Source of the DNA: Lumnitzera littorea
Taxonomy: Eukaryota > Streptophyta > Magnoliopsida > Myrtales > Combretaceae
Reading direction: 5' to 3'
Length of the DNA stretch: 64,000 nucleotides
NCBI GenBank assembly: GCA_024138015.1
Contig: JAMXBB010000003.1
Coordinates: forward strand, 17,166,455 to 17,230,454
Numbering within the stretch: the stretch's first letter is position 1; every line of letters begins with the position of its first letter. The position numbers and the translations under genes are program-made. A model generated the notes under the pieces. That model made no database searches, was not told where the DNA came from, and saw only the letters and a list, made by a program, of their open reading frames with translations. Positions 20,941 to 30,455 of the stretch are shown here, piece by piece.

Positions 20941-23258
20941 TATAGACACCTAATTTTTACCTCTTTGTAATCCTAATTTATTATTATTATTATTTGATTT
21001 TATTTTATTTTACAAAAAGGGTCTTAATTCAAAAATAAAAAAATATATAATAAAAAATAAAATAAAAGATAAAAATAATAAAAAAATTTACAAATGATGA
21101 AAATACCAAAAAAAAATAAGAAAAGGAAAAAATTATAAAAAAAATTTGTAGATTAGGAACAAATAGTTTTAGTTTTAGCTTAGTTAAAAAAAATTTATTT
21201 TAGGGAACTGGGTAGTTTAAATACAATTTAATTGTACTGAATGTCAAGACGCAAGCCAATGGCCTAATGGATAAGTATTGGAGTATTTGGATTAGATTTA
21301 ATTTGAGATCTTGGGTTCAAGTCTCAGTAGGTACCTATGTCTTTATTTTTATATCTTTGCAAAAGCGAGATGAAAACGGGATTCATATTTGATTAAATCA
21401 TTTGAATTTAGTTTGATCTTGTTAAATTAGATTTAAATTAATTTGGATCTAGTCTAATTTTTATCAAATCAGATACAATAGATAATTAGATATGATTTCA
21501 TTTGGACCTTAAAAACACACATACACGTACATATAAAAGAAGAGACACAGTAAGGAAAAAATAGAAACTCCATACACACGCGCTACAAACCACGTACAGA
21601 TCATCAACACTAACCCTCACACTGCATGAATTGCACACACACAGCGCAACTCCGACGCTAGTAGCCACACGCAACAACAACAGAGCCTATACTACAGTCC
21701 AGCGATCAACACGGACTGCAGTTGTGGCACAACTCTAACAAATTCTAACAGCAGCATTTGCGCATCCTCTGTTGATCGATAGTAGCAACTACTCAACTTA
21801 ATTCCTCTTTCTCACACAACCACCGCACGTACGACTTCAACCACCCAATCCACGCGAGACCCCCACAAAGCCAACCCACTGTTCAACACACAACACATCT
21901 ACAAAACAACAGCAATAGGATTCTGTAGTGCACCGTAAGATACGCCTATAAAGCTACGTCACACCACACTCGCGTCATTGCAATCCCAACCAGGAATACA
22001 TACACTTCTGATCAGCCGCACGCCATAGTCGATACATTGCTCCGTCGTCCATCCATACATCGCACCAACCATCACCAACACATGACTAGTAGCAGTGCTG
22101 CATAGGCAGAATACGCTTAACAGCTGATTCCGTGGCCGCACGTGCACATCGTTGACAAATCACGCATCCTCTGCACAATTTCGAAGTCTACTGCATTGCA
22201 ATCCTCACGCCACAGCCGAAAACATCAGGTGGTGAGGTATTAGGAAATCCCCTGACGCACGGCTTACAATTCGCTCGCCTGCTTCGCTGAAGATGACCTG
22301 TGCTTCAACGCACAACCCTTAGCCCATATAGCTGGACAAAAATTCAGGTAAGAGTTTCTTTTAATTCGTTTTGCTCTTTTATTTAACTATCTTTATTTTA
22401 TAATCATTATATTATTATTTTGTTAGTTGGATTAGTTAAATTCATAGCATGATATGTACATGTATGTTTATATACTAGCTGAGGAGACTTTTAATAATAG
22501 TTTATATTATATTAAGTATGTTACATAGTTTATTAATTTATATTAGCTTAGGATTTTTTTTTTTTTGGGATAGGTTTTTTAGAAGAAATCATATAGAAAA
22601 TTATTTTTTAGAAATAAAAATTGACAAAAATGAAATTTTTCCAAAAAAGGTTATAGTATCTTAAAGAGTTTTTTTTTTAATCACTTACGAGTTAAGGATT
22701 CTTAAAGATTTTTTTTTAATAAACTGAATCAATTAAGAATGTAAATCTTGTCGATTTTCAAAAATTAAAATCAATCAATGCACTAAAGTTTTCGAAAAGA
22801 ACTACAATCATCTGATCCTGGCTAGTGGGTACGTAAGCACCTTTGGGGCGATAATAAAATATGTAGAAACTTAGATTCTTTTTCTTTTGATTTTTATTTA
22901 TTTATTTATTTTTAAATATTATAATTAAAAAAATAATCCTAATTTCGGTAAATAGATAGTGGTACCCGTTAGGGTTTAATAAGTTAGCCCTCGAACTTAA
23001 AATTCTCTGGTTCTTCATTTAAATTAAAATCAAAGACCGATGGCCAAATCGTAATCAATCCACCCAATTGGTTATGGTTTCTTTTTTTTTTTCCTAACTT
23101 CGATTAAGTGGCGACTCAAAAAATTTTTCTAAATAAAAAACCAGAATTTCCCAATTTCTTTAGTTGATGATTAATATTAAATCGGTTAAGGTTTAGTATT
23201 AATTGAAAATAGGGAAATTAATTTTAAATAAAAGAAACTGAAAAAATCAAGCTCGACA
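20941..23258 (+). mobile_element. Element A 3' LTR (2318 bp)
   Basis: Direct repeat of 7909-10445. It starts TATAGACACCTAATTTTTAC (TG decayed to TA) and ends GCTCGACA. It lacks about 180 bp and about 45 bp that the 5' LTR has (joins near 21562 and 21632). The TATA box is preserved near 21532, and a tRNA-like block lies at 21257-21335. Differences from the 5' copy are mostly transitions, by eye a few to several percent in the aligned parts. The reading frames at 21498-21680 and 21959-22147 are chance frames. Confidence 0.92.
21257..21335 (+). other. tRNA-like block in the 3' LTR of element A
   Basis: TGGCCTAATGG (21260-21270) is a good A box; GGGTTCAAGTCT (21313-21324) is a B box. The T-arm can still pair (TGGG with CTCA around the loop), and AGATCTTGGGTTCAAG resembles the anticodon-to-T-arm part of plant tRNA-Arg. 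No acceptor stem is seen. Confidence 0.5.
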
Positions 23259-23263
23259 CCCGA
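23259..23263. repeat. Target-site duplication of element A, right copy
   Basis: CCCGA directly follows the 3' LTR and pairs with CCCAA at 7904-7908. Confidence 0.85.
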
Positions 23264-24375
23264 GCCATTCTTTGCTGATAGCATTGATTATGACACAAGG
23301 CTATCAATCTCCTTTCATCAATCAGATTTAGCTGTTCAATGCGTTTCTTTACCTAATCAGCTTCATCCAAATGAATTTTTGATAGTACCCTGAGTGATGG
23401 GATTTCGACCTCTACTAGTAACACTGCTTTAGTGCTGTATACTAAAGAGTATGGTGTTACCCCAATCGACATTCTGATGGAAGTCCGATAGGCCATGAGT
23501 GCGAAGAGTAACATCTCATGCCATTCCTTATATGTAACAGCTATTTTTTCAATGATTCTTTTGAGGTTTTTGTTTGCTACTACGATAGCTCCATTCATTT
23601 GGGGTCGATAAGGAGTAGGGTTCTTGTTAATGATTCGAAATTGCTGGCATAATTCTATCATAAGCTTGTTGTTGAGATTAATGCCATTATCAGTGATGAT
23701 TGTTTCAGGAGTCTCGTACAGAGCTAAGATGTCCCTCTTGATGAACTTAACTATGACCCCTTTAGTAACATTCAAGTATGACAAAGCCTCTACCCATTTA
23801 CTGAAGTAGTCGATGGCGACTAATATGAAGCGATGCCCATTAGATGCTCTTAGAGTGATAGGGCCGATGATATCTATGCCCCACATTGAGAAAGGCCATG
23901 GTGCTGAGAGGGCATGCAATTCCTGAGGCGGGGCGTTTATCTTATTCACATAAACTTGGCATAAATGACAGTACCTAACATGTTTGATGCAATCACTTTC
24001 CATTGTTGACCAATAATACCCTAGCCTCATGATTTTCTTTGCTAACATGTACTCATTCATGTGAGGGCCACATACTCCTTCATGTACCTCTTTCATTAAA
24101 TTTTCAGCCTTTTCATCAGCCATGTACCTTAAGAGTGTATCGTCAAATGAGCATCGGTATAAGGTAGACTCACTTACTAAAAATTAGGTGGCTTGTCTCC
24201 TAATCATCTTTTTGTCTTTTTTCTCGACCTTTTTAAGGTATGCACCTTGTTGTAAGAACACCTTAATATCATGATACCACTGTTTTTGGTCATTTATACC
24301 CCCAATCGTTAGGTAGAAGGTAGGCTTATCCTCAATTTCAATAGTAAGGGGTTAAATCTTGACTCCACCAGATAT
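23264..24375 (-). pseudogene. Element B integrase, N-terminal and core part
   Basis: On the minus strand the integrase reads VHEGVCGPHMNEYMLAKKI and VRYCHLCQ (all four zinc ligands present), then WGIDIIGPI and IITDNGINLNN (both catalytic D kept). The third acidic position reads GAIVVANKNLKRI, so the catalytic glutamate is valine here. The open frame 23353-24123 ends at a stop after HLDEAD. The frame then goes on with VKKRIEQLNLIDERRL and QQRMA until it meets the right border of element A. The remaining C-terminal module is at 7677-7908. The upstream part (24124-24375) links to RNase H and has several stops. Confidence 0.92.
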
Positions 24376-24905
24376 CTAGATCATAGATGCTAGCGTAGCT
24401 AAAGCATTAGCAAATTGGTTATGAGTCCTTGGTATGTGATTGAAGGTGACTTCTGTAAAACTTTCTGTTAATTCTATCAAATGCTGGTGATAAGGCACCA
24501 GCTTAGGATCTTTAGTTTTGTACTCTCCCTGTGCTTGGCTAATAATGAGCGAGGAGTCTCCATACACTTCTAATTCTTGAATGTCTTTCTGTAGGGCCAT
24601 CTTGAGTCCCATGATGCATGTTTCATATTCAGCAATATTATTAGTGTGTGGGAAAATGAGCCTTATGGCCACAGGATACTGAGTACCTTCAAGGGATATT
24701 AGTATTGCTCGATTCCACATCCAAACACGTTGGCTGAACCATCGAAGAACATTTTCCATTTTGGTGGCTCATCATCCTTTCTTTTATCAGAGTTTCCTCC
24801 GACCACTAAGGTACCCTCATCGGGGAAATTGACTTGTACTTCTTAGGGAGTACTATTAAAGGGGTTTTTTGCTAATTGATCTACCAAAGCTTGCCCTTTA
24901 ACTGA
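24376..24905 (-). pseudogene. Element B second RNase H
   Basis: The domain reads TNNIAEYETCIMGLKMAL, LEVYGDSSLIISQAQGEYK and NQFANALATLASMI on the minus strand. Its start (KMFFDGSANVFGCG, near 24720-24760) lies in another frame, so a one-base shift breaks it just after the first catalytic D. Upstream, only the tail of the linker from the first RNase H remains (QALVDQLAKNP). At about 24900-24910 this tail is joined directly to ORF1: gag, protease, RT and the first RNase H are gone. By comparison with element A roughly 5 kb was lost. The second RNase H supports assignment to the Tat lineage. Confidence 0.88.
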
Positions 24906-26290
24906 ATTTCTCGACATAGGTTCACCCATTTATCTTTCTCATCAAGGAGGATCTCCATACGCGCTTTCATTTGGTCCATATAGGTCACTATTTTAAAGTT
25001 AGGGCGCATAAGAGAGGTTTGAAGGACTTCTGGTGCCTGATATCGTATTGTGCCTACCTTATGAAGTTGATTGTATAGATACTCTTTAGTAACTCGGTGT
25101 TTGTCCACTTCTCCTATGAACTCACTCAAATTGATGTTTGGGCTTATCGTCCGGGTGTTCCACCAAGCTTTGATCTTGTGAAGTTTGGATACCTTTTCTA
25201 GAGAGTGAAGCTCTTTGAGATTAAGAGTGAATGGTTCCAATGAAGGTTTGTGAACTATGTCTTAGATCCCCCCAAATTGTCTTACCATGTTGCTTGGATA
25301 GTAGCCTGTACACCAGCTCATCCCGATCAGTGATACAGCATGGTAATTCTTACAAATCAGTATGACCTTAGTGTAATTGCTCCACCTGGCAGTCCACAGT
25401 ATGTCTTCTACTCGGAAGTCTTGTAGAACCTTTATCCAAAGAAAGGTAGGGATATTTTCTGGTAACTTGATCTTATCGACGAAAGAATCAATAAGGACAA
25501 TCTTATTCGTAAATGCTCCCCTTATTAAATCTAACCCAAAAGCACTTAATGTGATTGACAAACCAAACCATTAATAGTGTCATGCTTGACCTGAGATCTC
25601 CGCAGCCCCTTTCCTTAAGGAAATTAAGATTCCTTATCTACTCAACAAGTAGGGCAGGAATGTAGGATTTACCTTCCTAAAATTGAGCCACTAACTCTGT
25701 TACCCTAAAGTGTATAAGAAGAGACCCACTTGAGAACAAGATAGTGACGAACACAGCTAACACATAGGCCTTGATTCGGTTTTCTCTCCAATTCCCAAAA
25801 AATAGCACTTGATTGTTAGAGCTGGGCTCATTTTGGAACCAATAGACTAGATCCCATATCTTGATGGCATATTTGTTGCAGTCATTTAGAGCCTCATTTA
25901 TCTCGGTCTTACGGATCCCTAAGAATCTTGAGAAGACATATGTTGGGCCAAAGTTGAGTTCCGGGACGTATATTTCATCCAAAGGAGGAGCTTGGAGCAA
26001 TTTGGTGTACTCCTCTAGAGTTGGGCTGATTAGATGTGGTCTAAATTGAAAAGCTACTTCTTTTGGCTCCCAGAAATGGACTAAGGCCCTTACTAGCGTG
26101 ATGTTGACCTTTACTTTAGCTAATGAGAGTATAGGTCTAATTTTGTTGGTAATGAACTGTTGCTCTCTCGGACTGAAGGTTTGAAACCACTGGTTGATTA
26201 TAGGTTTTAGGTTTGTAGGTTTGTGGACATGAATCTCTTTAGCGAGAACCTTAGTGTTAGATGAGTTGGCTATTTCTAAAACATTACAAA
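24906..26290 (-). pseudogene. Element B ORF1 (homologue of element A ORF1)
   Basis: The minus strand reads VLAKEIHVHKPTNLKPI, NITLVRALVHFWEPK, LISPTLEEYTKLLQAPPLDE and FSRFLGIRKTEINEALND (25677-26000 and upstream). A shifted stretch follows (LPENIPTFLWIKVLQDF, ILWTARWSNYTKVILICKNY, GMSWCTGYYPSN, 25262-25561), then the C-terminus SKLHKIKAWWNTRTISPNIN and KEYLYNQLHKVG, with a helical end (QMKARMEILLDEKDKW). The order of motifs matches element A ORF1 (11070-12480). The family looks like DUF7745, a plant transposon-associated group; the function is unknown. Stops and at least one frameshift make it a pseudogene. It is fused at 24905 to the RNase H linker by the internal deletion. Confidence 0.75.
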
Positions 26291-26858
26291 GAAAGCATAA
26301 ATTACAAGGGAAAGGCTAATTACAAGAAAAAATATACAAGATCTCCTGTGTACATCAATTCTAAGAAGGATACAGGAAAAAACTCTAGAATCTTCAACAT
26401 CACTTTTTTCGTTTTTTTATGTAACATTGTCGTTTTGTGAATTATTTATTGCCCCTATGTAATGCAAAACAAGTGGGTTCTAACGATCCTTAAACTTTGT
26501 GACCTCACACATTTATGAAGAAACGGTTCTTTAGTCACATCAAAGTTTAAGTGGGGTAGCCTAATCAGCCCCGAACGATGGTTGCCTTACTACGTTCGAG
26601 ACTTTACACAACGGCTCCCCATCTTAAGGTCCTATAACGGCCTGGGTTTGACCGTATCTACTATGCATTCATGATGCAATAAAATAAATCTCATGCTTAC
26701 TAAAATAAATATGCTAATTAAAACAAATATGTACATGAAGCAATCAATAAATAAACAAATCAATATATAAAGAAATAAATAAATAACTAAACAATACGGG
26801 TAATTTGAAAAGTGATTTTAATTTCGAAATATTTTTAAGTGGTTAACCCTCTTGACAG
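26291..26858 (-). other. Element B leader
   Basis: Non-coding leader between the primer-binding site and ORF1. The stretch near 26580-26680 matches the leader of element A near 10690-10790 in inverse orientation. No open frame. Confidence 0.7.
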
Positions 26859-26876
26859 TTCTCAGTAGAGTCGCCA
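26859..26876 (-). promoter_or_regulatory. Element B primer-binding site
   Basis: On the minus strand TGGCGACTCTACTGAGAA follows three bases after the LTR end. It shares its first 13 bases with the site of element A. Confidence 0.8.
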
Positions 26877-26879
26877 AGC

Positions 26880-29585
26880 TATCGAGCCTGGTTTTTCATC
26901 CTCCCAATTCTTTTTATAAAGTTAGATCTTCTTTAAACCGATCAATAGTAAACCCTACCCGTTTAATATTGACCTTCGACTAGGGTTTAAAGAAAACCAT
27001 TTTTTCTAACTTGAAAAGATTTGGAGTTGCCACCCAATCGGAGTCGGGAAAAGGGATTAAGTTATAACTAATTGTGTGGATTGGTTATAACTTAGCTATC
27101 AGTCTCTCGATTAAAAAACCAAGTTATAAATACGGTTTTTTAAAAACTAGAGATCTGGATTCAAGGGTTAATTTATTAAACCCTAAACAAGTACCACTTT
27201 TAACTTTCCGAATTTAACTTCACTTTTCAAATATACCCTTTTTAATTTCTAAAAAACATCTAATTATGATACATGTGACTAAATTGATTAATTTACATAA
27301 ATATTTAAAAATGAAAAAAAATAAAACTTTCCATATTTTAAGTCGCCCTGTACTTGTATACGGATATCTACATATTCACTATTTAGGATCAGACTTCTGT
27401 AAATCGTTTTAACAAAAATATAGCGGGTTGATTGATTTTAATTTTGGAAAAACCATCGAGTTTACGTTTTTACCCATTTTGAATTTATTTGAAAAAAGAT
27501 TATAAGGGGTCTTAAGTTGAATTTTATTTTTGGAAAACTTAAAATGTCCTAGTTTGGAAAAGATCTGTTTTATTTTTAAAAAAAAAATTGATTTTCTAGT
27601 GTTAAAAAGTAACTTTTCTATTTTTATTTTATTATTTATTTATTTATTTTCTATTGTTAGTTAGCTCTTTATGGTTTTTCTTTTGTTTAAATGTGAAAAT
27701 AAAATAAAAAAAAAAACAAAATAAAACACTTCCTATCCTTTTTCTTTTCTTTTCTTTTTCCTTTCTTTTTTTTATTTCTTTTTTCATTATTAGTATTTTC
27801 TATTATATTTACACAAAACAAATAAACAAAATAAAAAAACAAAAAAAAAGAATTAAAAATATTAAAAATTAAAGAAATTAAAAAAAAAAACTTCGAACGG
27901 ATTCGAATGCACGAGTTGGACCTGAGCGAGTTAGACGGGTTGGGTCAGGTTAGGTCGGATGGGTCAGATCTTGGCTTCTTCTTCTCCAACACTAGTGGGG
28001 CACGATTCAACTTGTTTCATCCACCAAAATGAGCGGGTGACGATCTTTTTATGAGTATTGGATTGGAGATTAAAGGGGGGGTAGGTTCAGTGCCTTGGTG
28101 TTTTGAAGCTGTTTGGGTGGTTTTCAAAAGTTAGCCATAGGCGACGATAGTGGTTCGGCCATGTGAGGGCTACTGGGTATGATTGGCTGGTTGGGATAGG
28201 TTTTTCAGAGTGTAGGAAGTTTGGTTGTAGACTTAGTTTTGCTCGAGGGTGGCTGAGGATGGTGGTTTGAGGAGAGAGAGAGGGGGTGGTTAGGGTTCGA
28301 TGGTGGTTCCTTAGTGGCGCGGCTGGAGGTTACGGCGAAGGTCAAAAGCAGCTAAGTTGGAGAGCTTGAGATGCGGGTATTCTTCCTAGAGTGGTGGCTC
28401 AGCTCGGGTCGAAGTGAAGAGAGAGAATTGAAGAGAGAAAGAGCAGGTTAGAGAGAGAAAGTGATTGAGAATGGATAGAGAGTATGTGGAGATTGATTCT
28501 ATCCATTGTGTGTGTTCGTCTATATCCCATGATCATCAATTTATACACAAATCCAACCCAGAAACAAAGGAAAGTTGGAATCGAATTAATGAAGAATGCC
28601 TAGGAAAACAGCTTTTTTCCAATTTTTGGAGCTCAAATTGAATGCTCCTTTAACTGTATTTAGATATGTTTTTTGTACCAATTCACAATAGGCTATGTCA
28701 ATTCTGTAATTTTGCTATTAATTTAGTGAAATTGCAACGAAAAAGAGTCCAAAAATCATGCTGAAGTGGGTGGTCTAAAGCGGAAAGTGCTGGAAATCTA
28801 GAGAAAGTCGAGGGAAAAAGAGGAAAAGAGAGGGAAAGAGTGGAAAAGAGAGGAAAAAGAAGGGAAAAGGAAGGAAGGGGGAAGAAAAAGTGGGCTAACA
28901 TGGCACCATGTCAACCATGTCGACCAACCTTGGCATGCCACGTATAATTTCATGACACGTGGCATGTCACGTGGATGCCATGTGGCGCCACGTCAGCGAA
29001 TCAATAAATCCAATGATGCCATGTGTCAGGACACGTGGCGCAATTAGACCCTGACACGTGGCATATCCTGATGTGATTGAAAACCAAAAAATGAGAAAAA
29101 GGCCTTCCTGCTTTTGCCAAGTTTCAAACTGAAGACTTTATGCTTAATGTTAATGTTATGTCTATGCTTAACAGTCAAGCTGTTAGCTTGTACCTTACCC
29201 AAATTGCACATATGGACTCGGTCAGCTTGGGCTGTATTTAAATTTAAGCCCATATTCAATTACCCAACTTCTAAACCTAAATTTAATCTAACGAAATGTT
29301 ATCTTCTAAAATCTTTTATTTATTTATTTTTATTTTTTATTTTTCTTATTTTTTTGTGATTTTTTCAAAATTTCTTTTTTTTTTTTTGTATTTTCTAAAT
29401 TTCTTATTTTTTGTGATTTTTTTCTTATTTTCCTATTTTCTTATGTTTTTCTAAAATTCCTATTTTTCTAAATTTTTTCATTTTTGGGGGCTTTCTTTAA
29501 TTTTCTATTTTTTTAAACTTTTTCTAATTTAAGACCCTATAATTTAATTTGAAAAATAAAAAGAGGCAAAAATTAGGTATCTATA
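26880..29585 (-). mobile_element. Element B 5' LTR (about 2.7 kb)
   Basis: Direct repeat of 2521-5234 over its whole length. On the minus strand it begins at 29585 with a decayed start (TATAGATACCTAATTTTTGC) and ends AACCAGGCTCGATA at 26880. A TATA-like box lies at 28539-28546 on the minus strand. The ACGTGG cluster lies at 28890-29065. Homopolymer-rich stretches (27590-27880, 29330-29520) vary in length from the other copy. The flanking five bases are CCTCT at 2516-2520 and CCTGC at 29586-29590, a poor target duplication (3 of 5). Confidence 0.9.
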
Positions 29586-29998
29586 CCTGCAAAACAAAAC
29601 ACAGTAAGCAAGTACTAGGAGGTTGTACAGCGTAGCCTCTCCGATATTTAAGTTAGTAATGAGTTATTGGAGAGTAAAAGGTGCTTTGGGATGATAGGTA
29701 AGCTTATTGTGCAGAGTTTAGAGAGTTTTACCACTAAATAATGGATTGGTATTTATAATGAAATGGCGACAGTAGTTAGAGGATAGTTACGGTAGTTAGA
29801 GAATAGTTAGTGGAGAGAGATCTACTCCCGTAACTATGGAAGAATAGGATCATGATATTCAACATGTTCGACTTATCCCGGACATAGTTGTTGACTAGGT
29901 ATATTATTATTATCTTATGCATTCTAACCATTACAAGACTTCTTAAGCTTAATCGATCTATGCCCAAGACTTGAGCCTATGGTAGCAAGCCCCAAACA
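29586..29998 (-). mobile_element. Element C 5' LTR, main part
   Basis: On the minus strand this reads TGTTTGGGGCTTGCTACC from 29998, then a TATA box (TATAAATA, 29750-29757), an R-like region with GGAGAGGCTACGCTGTACAA near 29635, and TTTTGTTTTGCAGG at the border with element B. Together with 2469-2520 this gives an LTR of about 465 bp. The outer border at 29998 is set by the TG start and is the least certain point. Its transcription would run away from the CAX gene. Confidence 0.6.
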
Positions 29999-30455
29999 AT
30001 AAGATGTGTTAGATCCGAATGAGTTTAAGAAACCCATATCTAAAGAACCCTATCAACGGTTACCTTTTCAAGATTACCGGAATTTTATAACCTAAAAAAC
30101 TAGTCTTCTTACAAATTAAAATTAGCTCAAGCAAAAGTTGGTGCCAAAAACGCAGAAATTAGTAAATGCTCAACACTCCTACGATGTGTTGCCACGTGGT
30201 CGTGTGGGGTCCCAATAATTTGAATCGAAACTTCCTGGAACCTGCAAATCATGCAAGGGGAGAGCATATCATACCAATTATAACAAGAGCACTCTACTAT
30301 TTATAACTGTATGGTACAAGGATCGCTCCATATACAAAGCAACCTAGTATCCCATTAAGGCTTAGGCAACTGTTCCATTACCGTGCTAACATAACCAAAT
30401 ACACATTTCCTTCACTTTTGAGTGACCATTTTGGGGAAGCAACCATCGTATTCAA
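29999..30455 (+). promoter_or_regulatory. Upstream region of the CAX gene
   Basis: 457 bp between the LTR of element C and the CAX start codon. A G-box CCACGTGG lies at 30192-30199 and a TATA-like CTATTTATAAC at 30297-30307, about 150 bp before the start codon. Both are sequence matches only. The true promoter may reach into, or be cut off by, the retrotransposon nest. Confidence 0.4.

Larger units (their letters stand above)
7909..23258 (+). mobile_element. Element A: nearly full-length Tat/Ogre-like Ty3/gypsy retrotransposon
   Basis: A 15.35-kb element: 5' LTR (7909-10445), primer-binding site, ORF1, gag, protease, candidate intron, reverse transcriptase, RNase H, second RNase H, integrase, untranslated spacer, tandem array, polypurine tract and 3' LTR (20941-23258). 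The second RNase H after the first is diagnostic of the Tat lineage. ORF1 before gag, an intron between protease and RT, and 3' tandem repeats are features known from Ogre elements. It is inactive: ORF1, gag and pol carry many stops, a frameshift near 17385, a small deletion in RNase H and mutated active-site residues. It lies inside element B, in the opposite orientation. Confidence 0.92.

Noticed and set aside
2516..29590. CCTCT/CCTGC as a firm target duplication of element B
   Set aside because: Only three of five bases agree; B is placed by its LTR ends and by the split C LTR instead.
29633..29640. A second GCCTCT near the right border of B as an alternative duplication
   Set aside because: It lies about 45 bp inside the C LTR sequence and does not abut the LTR end of B.
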